The position numbers were made by a program, and so were the translations under genes. This document shows positions 54,204 to 63,786 of a stretch of DNA of 64,000 nucleotides, one piece after another. The notes beneath the pieces are model-generated. The model ran no database searches and had not been told where the DNA came from. It saw only the letters and a list, made by a program, of their open reading frames with translations. Numbering within the stretch: position 1 is the stretch's first letter; each line of letters opens with the position of its first letter. Location of the stretch: NCBI RefSeq assembly GCF_020687785.1, contig NZ_JAJEWI010000005.1, positions 186,001 through 250,000 on the forward strand, written 5' to 3'. Origin of the DNA: Sphingopyxis yananensis (GTDB lineage: Bacteria; Pseudomonadota; Alphaproteobacteria; Sphingomonadales; Sphingomonadaceae).

Positions 54204-55031
54204 TTAGTCAGCCGAAGCTTCGATGTTGACGGCAGCAAATTTGCCGCGATCATCGACTTCGATATCGAAAGCGACGCGGTCGCCTTCTTCGAGGCCGGTC
54301 ATGCCAGCGCGTTGAACGGCGCTGATGTGCACGAAGGCGTCTGCTTGGTTGTCATCGCGTGCGATGAAGCCGAAGCCCTTGGTCGCGTTGAAGAATTTCA
54401 CGGTACCCGAAGTGCGTTCGCCGGTCAGTTGACGGCGACCACGTGCGCCGCGAGGGGCGTCGTCACGCGGGCCGCGATCGTCGCGGCGCGGTGCGAATTC
54501 TTCGACCGGCATGGGTTCGCCTTCGATCTTGAGATCGATGGCCGAAATTTTGCCATTGCGTTCCACCAAGGTGAAGCCCAGCGGTTGACCCGAAGCCAGA
54601 CCGGTCAGGCCGATTTGTTCGACTGCGCTGATGTGCACGAATACGTCTTCGCCGCCGTCATCGCGAGCAACAAAGCCGAAGCCCTTGCCAGCGTTGAAGA
54701 ATTTTACGGTGCCGGTGCCTTCACCAACAACCTGTGCGGGCATGCCGCCGCCACGACCGCCGCCGAAGCCGCCACGATCACCGCCGCCGAAGCCGCCGCC
54801 GCGATTGCCGCCGCCGAAGCCGCCGCGATCACCGCCGCCGCCGCCGCCGAAACGGTCGCCGCCGCCGAAGCCGCCACGGCCCCCACGGTCATCGCCGCCG
54901 AAACCGCCACGGCCACCGCCATAGCTGTCACCGCCATAAGGTGCAGGTTCGAAACCACCTTCGAAACCACCACCAAAATCATCGCGCCCGCGGCGTCCAC
55001 GGTGACCACGGCGATCTTTGTTGAAACTCAT
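54204..55031 (-). CDS. Two-domain cold-shock protein with RG/FGG-rich N-terminus
   Basis: A 275-aa nucleic-acid-binding protein. Residues 1-98 are a disordered region of RGG, FGGG and GGxR repeats (for example GGRGGFGGGDRFGGGGGG). Two cold-shock domains follow at about 105-170 and 207-272, each with RNP1 (KGFGFVARDD / KGFGFIARDD) and RNP2 (DVFVHIS / DAFVHIS). An Arg/Asp linker with PRRDDRGPRDD joins them. Typical CspA is about 70 aa; paired domains occur in alphaproteobacteria, but the long RGG tail recalls eukaryotic hnRNP/Y-box proteins and may promote condensation. A 285-bp gap upstream may give a long leader. Confidence 0.92.
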   Translation of the reverse strand: MSFNKDRRGHRGRRGRDDFGGGFEGGFEPAPYGGDSYGGGRGGFGGDDRGGRGGFGGGDRFGGGGGGDRGGFGGGNRGGGFGGGDRGGFGGGRGGGMPAQVVGEGTGTVKFFNAGKGFGFVARDDGGEDVFVHISAVEQIGLTGLASGQPLGFTLVERNGKISAIDLKIEGEPMPVEEFAPRRDDRGPRDDAPRGARGRRQLTGERTSGTVKFFNATKGFGFIARDDNQADAFVHISAVQRAGMTGLEEGDRVAFDIEVDDRGKFAAVNIEASAD

Positions 55032-55316
55032 TGGCTAATATTCGCTTTCAGCACGTCCACACCCCACTCGACCGGCGATATGCGCCGGACGGGAGACGCA
55101 GTTCGCCATGGACGCGGACTCGCCCACGCCACTAAGGAAACAATATATAAACTATTACTCCGCGTTACGCGAATAGAAAATGCATCCGCTGAGCAAGGGA
55201 TAAATCACGCTTCGTCGCAGGGCATAGCGAGGGGGCTGCGGCTGTTTTCTATCATATCCGAATTTGTCGCAGCGAAGCATTGAGCAGCGCGTCGGCTTGC
55301 CCTAAGACAATCGGCT

Positions 55317-55934
55317 ATGAGCGTATATTTCCACGAAGAAGATCTGCCTGAAGGCGTGCTTGCCGACGGGCCTGTGGCCATCGATACCGAGACGATGGGC
55401 CTGAACCCGCTGCGCGATCGCCTGTGCGTTGTGCAGATTAGCGACGGAAAAGGGGACGAGCATTTGGTGCGTTTCGGCCCGAATAGCCGATTTGATGCGC
55501 CGGTGCTGAAGGCCATTTTGATCGACCCTGCCCGATTGAAGCTGTTCCATTTTGGCCGATTCGATATTGCGGCGATGCAGCAAGCCTTTGGCGTGGTGAC
55601 GGCCCCTGTCTATTGCACCAAAATCGCGTCGCGCTTGGTGCGAACCTATACGGACCGTCATGGGTTGAAAGAATTGGTCCGCGAATTATTGGGCCAAGAT
55701 GTGTCCAAACAGCAACAGTCCAGCTATTGGGGTGCGGCGGAACTGACCGACGCCCAAAAGGATTATGCCGCGAGTGACGTGCGATTCTTGCACGCCATGA
55801 AGGCCGTATTGGACGAGCGTTTGGTGCGGGAAGGCCGTATGGAGTTGGCCCAAGCTTGTTTTGATTTTTTGCCGACCCGTGCGGCACTGGATTTGGCAGG
55901 GTGGCCGGAAACAGATATTTTCGCCCATAGCTGA
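55317..55934 (+). CDS. Ribonuclease D-type 3'-5' exonuclease
   Basis: A 205-aa DEDDy exonuclease. ExoI is AIDTETMGLNP, ExoII is LFHFGRFDIAAM (normally HNxxFD) and ExoIII is YAASDVRFL with the catalytic Tyr. No HRDC domains follow, so it is the short RNase D form typical of alphaproteobacteria. It probably trims tRNA 3' ends or other small RNAs. It begins an operon: lptC starts 11 bp after its stop. Confidence 0.92.
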   Translation: MSVYFHEEDLPEGVLADGPVAIDTETMGLNPLRDRLCVVQISDGKGDEHLVRFGPNSRFDAPVLKAILIDPARLKLFHFGRFDIAAMQQAFGVVTAPVYCTKIASRLVRTYTDRHGLKELVRELLGQDVSKQQQSSYWGAAELTDAQKDYAASDVRFLHAMKAVLDERLVREGRMELAQACFDFLPTRAALDLAGWPETDIFAHS

Positions 55935-55945
55935 GGGAATAGACT

Positions 55946-56584
55946 GTGTCGGAACGCGCCGAGAGGCAGAGGCAACAGCGCAAGAATATGGCGAGAAGCG
56001 GATCGGGATATGATCGGCTGATTGCGTCTTTGCGTCTGATTTTGCCGGTGCTGATTGGCGTGATTGCAGCGATTCTGCTGTTTTCTCCCTTTACCCAGCG
56101 CAGCGAGATTAGCTTTTTGCTGGCCAAGGATAAGGTAGAGGTGGCGAAGGAGCGGATGAAGGTGAGCCGCGCCGAATATCGCGGGCAGGATAATAAGGGT
56201 CAGCCCTTTGCCTTGATCGCGGGGAGCGCGGTGCAGAAAAGTTCGGCGGAACCGGTGGTGCGGTTGCAGGATTTGTCGGCCGCGATCAAATTGGATACCG
56301 GTCCAGCGACTTTGGCCGCCAAGAGCGGGGCCTATAATATGGAAAATGAGCAGGTCGAGGTGCCCGGCTTGGTGCAGCTGCGCACCAATGAGGGCTATAT
56401 TATCGACGTGACCAATGTCGCCATTGATATGAAGAATCGCAGCATGGCTGGGCGCGGTGGTGTTCAGGGTCAGTTGAACGTGGGGCGTTTTTCCGCCAAT
56501 GAAGTGCAAGCCGATTTGGATGCACGAACGATCAAGCTGACCGGTAACGCACGGCTGCGGATCAACCAAGGAGTGTTGAAATGA
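55946..56584 (+). CDS. lptC: LPS export protein LptC
   Basis: A 212-aa inner-membrane protein with one N-terminal helix (LRLILPVLIGVIAAILLF) and a periplasmic beta-jellyroll that passes LPS from LptBFG to LptA. SAEYRG-type SRAEYRGQDNKGQPFALIAGSAVQ and the NEGYIIDVTNVAIDMKNRSMAGRGGVQGQ segments fit the alphaproteobacterial form. Starts with GTG (GAGGGA upstream). Overlaps lptA by 4 bp. Confidence 0.9.
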   Translation: MSERAERQRQQRKNMARSGSGYDRLIASLRLILPVLIGVIAAILLFSPFTQRSEISFLLAKDKVEVAKERMKVSRAEYRGQDNKGQPFALIAGSAVQKSSAEPVVRLQDLSAAIKLDTGPATLAAKSGAYNMENEQVEVPGLVQLRTNEGYIIDVTNVAIDMKNRSMAGRGGVQGQLNVGRFSANEVQADLDARTIKLTGNARLRINQGVLK

Positions 56585-57198
56585 ACCGCAAGATGACGCC
56601 GCGTGGGGCCGAGAATGGCACAGCCGTGAGCCACCGCGCCGCGAAGCGCAGCATGGCCTTGGGCTTGGTGGGATTTGGCGTGGCAAGCGTCGCGATATTG
56701 GCCAATGGCATGGGCGATAGCGCCCACGCACAGGCACTGGCCAATCATAATAGCAACGCCCCCGTCGATTTTGCCGCAAGCAGCATTGAAGTGCAGGACC
56801 GCGCCGACCGCGTGGTGTTGGCGGGCAATGTTGTGGTGGAGCAAGCTGGGTTGACCGTGCGCGCACCGCGAATGACCGTGGCCTATAGCCGCGAAGGCGG
56901 GACGTCGGTGAACCGCTTGGATGCGACTGGCGGCGTGACGGTTACCAAGGGCGCGGAACAAGCGCGCGGCAATGTTGCCATTTATGATTTGGACCGCAAG
57001 CTGATCACCATGGTCGGCAATGTGCAATTGCGCCAGCAGGGTAATAATCTGAACGGTGGCCGTTTGGTGATTGACCTGAACAGCGGCCGTGCGACCGTGG
57101 ACGGCAAGGGCGCAGGGCGTGGGCCAGATGGCAATGCGGTGCAGGGCGGGACGGGTGGCCGTGTGACCGGCACCTTTACTGTTCCCAAGCGCGATTAA
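56581..57198 (+). CDS. lptA: LPS transport periplasmic protein LptA
   Basis: A 205-aa periplasmic protein with a long N-terminus and signal (helix AKRSMALGLVGFGVASVAIL, cleavage near AHAQA). The jellyroll (IEVQDRADRVVLAGNVVVEQAGLTVRAPRMTVAY ... DRKLITMVGNVQLRQQGNNLNGGRLVIDLNSGRATVDG) polymerises into the LPS bridge. The ATP-binding partner lptB, usually next, does not follow; about 200 bp of non-coding DNA separates lptA from an unrelated ABC exporter. Confidence 0.9.
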   Translation: MNRKMTPRGAENGTAVSHRAAKRSMALGLVGFGVASVAILANGMGDSAHAQALANHNSNAPVDFAASSIEVQDRADRVVLAGNVVVEQAGLTVRAPRMTVAYSREGGTSVNRLDATGGVTVTKGAEQARGNVAIYDLDRKLITMVGNVQLRQQGNNLNGGRLVIDLNSGRATVDGKGAGRGPDGNAVQGGTGGRVTGTFTVPKRD

Positions 57199-57396
57199 AC
57201 CGGCGGCCCAGCCATAGGTTGGCCGCATTTTCTGGTAGGACATATGACGGTAGGCTATTTGGGCTTGGGGCCTTGCGCCTGAGAATAACGAGCCCATGTA
57301 GGCACATGCCATAGAGCGATAGGCGGCGGACCGACAGGTTGAGCCGCCTATTTTATAACATATAACGAATTTCTGTTCAGCGAAGGAGCCTGCCCC

Positions 57397-59211
57397 ATGC
57401 CACCCGATCATCATAGTTCGGCCATGGGCGGGAAAGAGCCTGCTTTGTGGCCGACGCTGCGCCGCTTTTTACCCTATTTATGGCCCGCTGGGCAGCGCGA
57501 GCATAAGCTGCGGATTGTTGGCGCGGGCTTGATTGTGCTGCTGTCCAAGGCGGTGCAGTTGAGCATGGGCTTTGTTTATGGCGCCGCGATTGACCGCATG
57601 GTGCCGGGGATGGAAGCGGGTGTGGCGCTGACCATTGGCTTGGTGGTCGCTTATGCCAGTGCGCGCTTCTTTGGTGTGTTGTTCGACAATTTGCGCAATG
57701 TGGTGTTTGAGCGGGTGGGGCAGGACGCGACCCGCGAACTGGCGGTGCAGACCTTTACCCATTTGCATAGCCTGAGCCTGCGGTTCCATTTGGCGCGGCG
57801 CACCGGCGAAGTGACCAAGGTGATTGAGCGCGGGACCAAAAGCATTGATACGATGCTCTATTTCCTGCTGTTCAACATCGCGCCGACGATTATTGAATTG
57901 GCAGCGGTGCTGATTATTTTCTGGATGAAGTTCAGCTTTGGGCTGGCCAGCATGACCGCGCTGATGGTGATTATCTATATCATCTTTACGCGGAAAATCA
58001 CCGATTGGCGCAACGCGCTGCGGATGCAGATGAATGATCTGGACACGCTGACCGTGGGGCGGAGCGTGGACTCTTTGCTGAATTATGAAACCGTCAAATA
58101 TTTTAGCGCGGAGGAGCGGGAAGCCGCCCGTTACCGCGATGTGGCGGACCGTTATGCACGCGCCGCGATCAAGAGCGAAAATAGTCTGGCGTGGCTGAAT
58201 ATTGGGCAGAGCCTGATTACCAATGGCGCGATGGCGGCGGCGATGGGATATACCGTGTGGGGCTGGTCGAAAGGGCAGTTTCAGACGGGCGATGTAGTGC
58301 TGGTTAACACCTTGTTGGCGCAATTGTTCCGCCCGCTGGACATGCTGGGCATGGTGTATCGGATGATCCGCCAAGGCGTGATTGATATGGAGGCGATGTT
58401 CCGCCTGATTGATAGCAAGCCCGAGATTCAGGATATGACCGGCGCGGCGGCTTTGCGGGTGGCGGGCGGCAGCGTGACGTTCGAAAATGTCCGCTTTGGT
58501 TATGATAAGGACCGCACCATATTGGACGGCGTGAGCTTTGCGGTGGAGGCGGGGCAGACATTGGCGATTGTGGGGCCGTCGGGGGCGGGCAAGTCGACCA
58601 TCGCACGCTTGTTGTTCCGTTTTTATGACCCGACGGGCGGGCGCATCTTGATTGATGGGCAGGATATTCGCGCTGTGACGCAGAGCAGTTTGCGCGGGGC
58701 GATTGGTATCGTGCCGCAGGATACGGTGCTGTTTAACGACAGCATTGGATATAATATCGCCTATGGCCGCGAGGGCGCGGAAGCGACCGAGGTGGTGGAA
58801 GCGGCCAAGGGCGCGGCGATTGATGGCTTTATTGAAGGTTTGCCGGCAGGTTATGAAACGCAGGTGGGGGAACGTGGGCTGAAGCTGTCGGGCGGGGAAA
58901 AGCAGCGGGTGGCGATTGCGCGAACCTTGTTGAAGAATCCGCCGGTGCTGATTTTAGACGAGGCGACCAGCGCGCTGGATAGCCGCACGGAAGCGGCGAT
59001 TCAGGACACGCTAGAGCGGATTAGCCAGCGGCGCACGACCTTGGTGATTGCCCACCGCTTGTCGACCGTGACCCATGCCGACCGGATTATCGTGCTGGAA
59101 AAGGGCCGCGTGGCGGAAACGGGCACGCATGAGCAATTGTTGGCGATGCAGGGCCTTTATGCCGACATGTGGGCGCGGCAACAGGCGGAGAAGGAAGAAG
59201 GGACGGATTAA
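57397..59211 (+). CDS. ATM1-type ABC exporter
   Basis: A 604-aa half-transporter: six-helix membrane domain (about 35-340) and ABC domain (about 370-600) with Walker A GPSGAGKST, signature LSGGEKQRVAIART and Walker B LILDEATSALD. NFEVQ-like LNYETVKYFSAEEREAARY and FGVLFDNLRNVVFERVGQ match the ATM1/heavy-metal branch, whose bacterial member NaAtm1 from Novosphingobium exports glutathione conjugates and metals. Length and sequence fit that group. AAGGAG precedes the start. Confidence 0.93.
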   Translation: MPPDHHSSAMGGKEPALWPTLRRFLPYLWPAGQREHKLRIVGAGLIVLLSKAVQLSMGFVYGAAIDRMVPGMEAGVALTIGLVVAYASARFFGVLFDNLRNVVFERVGQDATRELAVQTFTHLHSLSLRFHLARRTGEVTKVIERGTKSIDTMLYFLLFNIAPTIIELAAVLIIFWMKFSFGLASMTALMVIIYIIFTRKITDWRNALRMQMNDLDTLTVGRSVDSLLNYETVKYFSAEEREAARYRDVADRYARAAIKSENSLAWLNIGQSLITNGAMAAAMGYTVWGWSKGQFQTGDVVLVNTLLAQLFRPLDMLGMVYRMIRQGVIDMEAMFRLIDSKPEIQDMTGAAALRVAGGSVTFENVRFGYDKDRTILDGVSFAVEAGQTLAIVGPSGAGKSTIARLLFRFYDPTGGRILIDGQDIRAVTQSSLRGAIGIVPQDTVLFNDSIGYNIAYGREGAEATEVVEAAKGAAIDGFIEGLPAGYETQVGERGLKLSGGEKQRVAIARTLLKNPPVLILDEATSALDSRTEAAIQDTLERISQRRTTLVIAHRLSTVTHADRIIVLEKGRVAETGTHEQLLAMQGLYADMWARQQAEKEEGTD

Positions 59212-59240
59212 GCGCCTTTCGCTGGGCGGGCATCCCCCCT

Positions 59241-61025
59241 ATGAGCCGTTGCATGTCTGCTGATGCTTTGCTGCCGCTGTTAAAATCCACCTTTGGTTAT
59301 GATGCTTTTCGCGGGCGTCAGGCGGAGGTGGTGGGCCGTGTGATGGCAGGGCAGAACACGCTGGCGGTGATGCCGACGGGGGCAGGGAAATCGCTGACTT
59401 ATCAGCTGCCTGCCGTGGCGCTCAACGGCTGTGTGATTGTAGTGTCGCCGCTGATTGCGTTGATGCACGACCAGTTGCGCGGGGCGCGGGCGGCGGGGAT
59501 ACGGGCGGCGAGCCTGACCAGCGCCGATATGGATCAGGCCGAGACGCGGCAGGCGTACCGCGATGGCGCGCTGGATTTGCTATATGTCGCGCCGGAGCGG
59601 GCGACGGGGGATAGTTTTCGGGGATTGTTGGAAAGCAATCCGCCCGCGTTATTTGCCATTGATGAGGCGCATTGTGTGTCTGAATGGGGGCATGATTTTC
59701 GGCCTGATTACCGCTTGCTGCGGCCTTTGCTGGATCATTTTGGCGATGTGCCGCGCTTGGCGCTGACCGCGACGGCGGATCGGCATACCCGCGATGATAT
59801 TTTGCGGCAGTTGGGGATAGAGCCGGATGGGTTGATATTGGCGGGCTTTGATCGCGCCAATATTCGTTATGCCATTCGTCCGCGGGTGGGGATGGCGCGG
59901 CAATTAAAGGAGTTTATCGAGGAAAACCCCGGGGCGGGGATTGTTTATACGCCGACGCGCACGGGAGCGGAAAAGCTGGCGGTGCAATTGGCAGAGATGA
60001 CGGGGCGCAAGGTCGCGGCCTATCATGCAGGCTTGTCGCCCGAGGTGCGGGCGCGGGTGCAGAGCGAATTTGTCGCCAGCGAAGATGGCATTGTGACCGC
60101 CACCGTCGCCTTTGGCATGGGGATTGATAAACCGGATGTGCGCTTTGTGGCCCATGCGGGGCTGCCGAAAAGCATTGAAGGCTATTATCAAGAAACGGGG
60201 CGCGGGGGGCGTGATGGCGACCCTGCGGAGGCGCTGATGCTGTGGGGCGCGGAGGATTTTGCGCGGGCGCGGATGCGGCTGGCAGAATTGCCCGAAGCGC
60301 GTATCGCCAGTGAGCGGGCGCGGTTGGAGGCGCTGGCGGCGTTGGTGGAGACGGTGGAATGTCGGCGCGCTTTGTTGCTGCGGCATTTTGGCGAGCAGCC
60401 CGCCGACACGTGCGGCAATTGCGACATTTGTTTGGAGCCGCCGCGCCAGATTGACGCCAGTGTGTTGGCGCAAAAGCTGTTGTCGGCGGTGTATCGTACC
60501 GGCCAGAGCTATGGCGCGGGGCATATTGAGCAAGTGTTGTTGGGCAAGGCGGACGAGCGGGTGACGGCGCGCGGGCATGATAAATTGTCGGTGTTCGGCA
60601 TTGTTGGCAGCTATGAAGCGCGGATGATCAAGCCGCTGGTGCGCAGCCTTGTGGCGCGGGATGCGCTGGCGACGACCGAGCATGGCGGGTTGATGTTGGG
60701 CACGGCGGCGCGGCCCATATTGAAGGGCGAGAAGCCGGTGCTAATGGCGGAGCCGCCGCTGCGCCGCACCAAGCGCGAGGGGTGGACGGCATCGGCCGCG
60801 AACCCTGTGGGCGATCCATTGTTTGACGCGCTGCGGGCGCGGCGGCGCGAATTGGCGGCGGAGGCGGGTGTGCCGCCTTATGTGATTTTCCATGATGCGG
60901 CGTTGCGCGCGATGGCCAATGAACGGCCATCGACATTGCACGAGATGGCGCGCATTCCTGGGGTGGGGGCGAAGAAGCTGGAAGCTTGGGGGGAGGAGTT
61001 TTTGGCGGTTATTGCGGCGGGTTGA
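59241..61025 (+). CDS. recQ: ATP-dependent DNA helicase RecQ
   Basis: A 594-aa 3'-5' helicase. Walker A is MPTGAGKSLTYQLPA, the DEAH box is FAIDEAHCVSEWGHDFRPDYRLL, the zinc-binding RQC region has CRRALLLRHFG ... CGNCDIC, and the C-terminal HRDC domain is FHDAALRAMANERPSTLHEMARIPGVGAKKLEAWG. It is complete. The ATG at 59241 is used although no ribosome site stands out; ATG at 59253 is an alternative, and the region upstream overlaps the ABC exporter. Confidence 0.95.
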   Translation: MSRCMSADALLPLLKSTFGYDAFRGRQAEVVGRVMAGQNTLAVMPTGAGKSLTYQLPAVALNGCVIVVSPLIALMHDQLRGARAAGIRAASLTSADMDQAETRQAYRDGALDLLYVAPERATGDSFRGLLESNPPALFAIDEAHCVSEWGHDFRPDYRLLRPLLDHFGDVPRLALTATADRHTRDDILRQLGIEPDGLILAGFDRANIRYAIRPRVGMARQLKEFIEENPGAGIVYTPTRTGAEKLAVQLAEMTGRKVAAYHAGLSPEVRARVQSEFVASEDGIVTATVAFGMGIDKPDVRFVAHAGLPKSIEGYYQETGRGGRDGDPAEALMLWGAEDFARARMRLAELPEARIASERARLEALAALVETVECRRALLLRHFGEQPADTCGNCDICLEPPRQIDASVLAQKLLSAVYRTGQSYGAGHIEQVLLGKADERVTARGHDKLSVFGIVGSYEARMIKPLVRSLVARDALATTEHGGLMLGTAARPILKGEKPVLMAEPPLRRTKREGWTASAANPVGDPLFDALRARRRELAAEAGVPPYVIFHDAALRAMANERPSTLHEMARIPGVGAKKLEAWGEEFLAVIAAG

Positions 61026-61076
61026 GGGGAGTGTCTTGGCGGTGGCAAGGAGCAGACACCGCCAAGAGCGGTGATC

Positions 61077-63137
61077 CTAAATCGCTCGTCCGTGCGCCTT
61101 GGGGACAAGGATAAAGGCAATCAAATATAGCAAGCCTGTTAACAGGAGAAGATTATTATATCCGGTTAAAAGGGCTGAATATTCGAGGCATCCACCGACG
61201 ATTGTTCCCATCAAATTGATTGCAAAAGCCGAACGTGAATCCCCAGCGTTTTCGAAGCGTTTGGCGAAGGCTATGTTAGCCAGATAGATTGGCAGGAAAG
61301 CGAGTAACGTCGCGGCGATCAGGCGCGGAAGGAAAGGAAGTGGCAATAGCCATTCTGGTCTGATTAGCCATGCTAGAAGTAAAGATGCGATGATGGCTGA
61401 GAATATGACGGGTAGAGATGGCGTGCGAAAACGGCGTGTGGTTTCCACCGCCGCCAATACGATTAGCAATACGCCGCCGAAGACCAACGCATTTACTAGC
61501 CAAGTTGTACCAAATAGCAGAGCGAATGTTGCAACATTTTTTGTTTCGAGCAGCAGAAACGCTGCGCCCATGAAAAACAAATCCCAATATGGGCGCATAT
61601 GGCTGATTGGGCCGCCTAATAAGCGCACCGTCAAAAAGGTTAGGGTAAGGATGGAAACCAGCGTGATTGTGTAAAAAGGCGGGAAGGTGTCACCACGAAA
61701 ATAGAGGAATGGCGCATTGTCATTCGCGGGAGGGACACGGATGCCCGTGGAATGTGTCGGAACTGAAGAACAATTTTGATCATTAGCATCGACGGCAATG
61801 CTGATGACCGCCTGAGCGCCAGCAAAAGTGTCGAGGCAAGGCATGTGCCCAAAGGCGCTAGATGTCGTTCTTGCCAAGCGATCAATGAGCCAATTTTCGC
61901 GGTAATAATTATACATAGCGAAGGCGCCATGCGGCTTTAGCCGTCGGCGAACGGAAGCCATAGCTTCTTCAGTGAACAGAAAAGATTCAAGCCGTATCTG
62001 GGATGCGCCACTGACAAGAGTAAGAGAGTCCGGTAGCGCGAAAAGGATTAAATCATATTTTTTGTCCGTGCTTTCCAAAAAGGCACGTCCATCATTTACG
62101 TGGCGTCGAACCCGTGGATCTGAATAGGGTTGATCGACATTAAACTGGGCGCCAATTTCCATAATTCTAGGGTCAATGTCGACGGCATCAATATTCTGCG
62201 CGCCTTTGCGTAAGGCAATGGCGACGTCCGATCCTGATCCCGCCCCAATAATAAGGACATCTTGGAGCTTGTTCGTGGGCAAGCGCAAATAAGGCGCTTC
62301 ATAGATATGTTCTCCCTGCTCCATTTTCCACTGGGCGGGGGCCATGAGTTGATGTGGCACACCATTGGCATCAATTCGGGTCAGCTTGTAGCCGGCGTCT
62401 TCGGCGGCTGAGGTGGTGATTTTGTAATATGGTGACCAGCTTACTCCTGGGGTGAACGTCTCCATCCCTAGCATGAGCACCAGTGCTGCGCCCCACGCCA
62501 TCGAGACGATTCTTCGTTTCACGTCCGATAAGATCGTGAAGATTACGACTGCGATGATGCCCCAGACGATAGATGGGGCCTGCAAGAAACTGAGAGCGGT
62601 GAAGCCAACAATACCCAGCAACGAGCCGACGAGATCGTAACGATAGGCGGTCAGGGGGGGTAATTTTGCGAAGCAGCGGCCGACCAACTCCGCTGGGCCA
62701 GCTAGGACGACCGCTGTGAGGGTGAAAACGAGTGGTAGGACCACCCATGTGGGAGGGCCGCTAACTTTGAGGGATGTGAAATAAATAATATCATCGCCAG
62801 CACGCTCGATTGACACAGGAAAGGTGAGGATGCCGCCAACTAAAATGGTTAGAAGTGGTAAAGAGATGGGCCAAATTGACCAGCTTTTTCGGCTGATTAA
62901 GAAACCAGCACCGATACCGAGAAACGAACCTAGCAGAACAAAATTAGAGAAATACGATAGATGTACTACATTTGACCCGAGCCAACGAATGAGCGCTAGT
63001 TCGAGGAAGAGCATCAATGCTGCTGCTTCGATCAAGCGTATAATCGTCGAACGGTCAGACGGTATAGGCAAGCCTTTTGAAGGCTTGGCATCACCGGAAT
63101 CTAGCGGACTATCTATTATATTTTGTAGCAATTCCAT
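61077..63137 (-). CDS. Membrane-embedded spermidine synthase-like methyltransferase-fold protein
   Basis: A 686-aa protein with about seven N-terminal helices (35-245), a soluble Rossmann domain of spermidine-synthase type (about 280-470), and six to seven C-terminal helices (490-680). The nucleotide loop VLIIGAGSGSDVAIALRKGAQNIDAVDIDPRIMEIG and the acidic DGRAFLES strand are intact, so AdoMet or dcAdoMet binding is plausible. Similar fused proteins are widespread, with no defined reaction known to me. Codons are more AT-rich than in the neighbouring recQ, suggesting transfer. It converges with recQ 51 bp away. Confidence 0.85.
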   Translation of the reverse strand: MELLQNIIDSPLDSGDAKPSKGLPIPSDRSTIIRLIEAAALMLFLELALIRWLGSNVVHLSYFSNFVLLGSFLGIGAGFLISRKSWSIWPISLPLLTILVGGILTFPVSIERAGDDIIYFTSLKVSGPPTWVVLPLVFTLTAVVLAGPAELVGRCFAKLPPLTAYRYDLVGSLLGIVGFTALSFLQAPSIVWGIIAVVIFTILSDVKRRIVSMAWGAALVLMLGMETFTPGVSWSPYYKITTSAAEDAGYKLTRIDANGVPHQLMAPAQWKMEQGEHIYEAPYLRLPTNKLQDVLIIGAGSGSDVAIALRKGAQNIDAVDIDPRIMEIGAQFNVDQPYSDPRVRRHVNDGRAFLESTDKKYDLILFALPDSLTLVSGASQIRLESFLFTEEAMASVRRRLKPHGAFAMYNYYRENWLIDRLARTTSSAFGHMPCLDTFAGAQAVISIAVDANDQNCSSVPTHSTGIRVPPANDNAPFLYFRGDTFPPFYTITLVSILTLTFLTVRLLGGPISHMRPYWDLFFMGAAFLLLETKNVATFALLFGTTWLVNALVFGGVLLIVLAAVETTRRFRTPSLPVIFSAIIASLLLAWLIRPEWLLPLPFLPRLIAATLLAFLPIYLANIAFAKRFENAGDSRSAFAINLMGTIVGGCLEYSALLTGYNNLLLLTGLLYLIAFILVPKAHGRAI

Positions 63138-63351
63138 CCCCCGCTGGCTCCCTCGGTCTTCTTACTTTTTGGAATTGTGAGGATGTATACGAATTTTGGC
63201 GGGGATGTGCATTGGTTTGTTGATGTAATATTATTATATATTTTCATTTAAATTGAGTGTTGGGGAACATTCGCAGGGAAGAGGTGTCGGTATGCGTCTT
63301 AGATTTGCCTTCTTGCTTGCGTGCTATCCTCGCGAGGTCTAATCTCAGTGC

Positions 63352-63786
63352 ATGAGTGAATTTCGTTCTTTGACCGACGCGTATAGCGTGGCGCCGCAGA
63401 TTGGCTTGGATGATGTGGCTGCGGCCAAGGACCAAGGCTTTGCTTTGATTATCAACAATCGGCCCGATGGCGAAGAGCCGAGTGCGCCGCAAGGCGATGC
63501 TATGGCGGCGGCTTGTGCCGCTGTGGGCATGGCTTATGCCGCGGTGCCGATTAGCCATAGCGGCTTTAGCCACGCGCAATTGGATGCTTTTGACAAGCTG
63601 TTCGCCAGCGCGACGGGGCCGGTGCTGGGCTATTGCCGGTCGGGGACGCGATCAACGCATTTATGGGCGCTGGCCCGTGCGCGGGCGGGGGATGATTTGG
63701 ACGGCATCGCCAATGCGGCGTCCAAGGGGGGATATGATCTGTCCGGTCTATATCCGATGATGGAGGCACTTGCGGGGCCGAAATGA
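63352..63786 (+). CDS. TIGR01244/DUF442 phosphatase-like protein
   Basis: A 144-aa protein with a dual-specificity phosphatase-type fold. VAPQIGLDDVAAAKDQGFALIINNRPDGEEPSAP matches the beta-lactamase-hydrolase-like (DUF442) family and YCRSGTRSTHLWA holds the Cys-x5-Arg P-loop. Relatives occur alone or fused to sulfur dioxygenase domains; the substrate is not known. Its stop overlaps the start of the next gene by 4 bp. Confidence 0.9.
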   Translation: MSEFRSLTDAYSVAPQIGLDDVAAAKDQGFALIINNRPDGEEPSAPQGDAMAAACAAVGMAYAAVPISHSGFSHAQLDAFDKLFASATGPVLGYCRSGTRSTHLWALARARAGDDLDGIANAASKGGYDLSGLYPMMEALAGPK

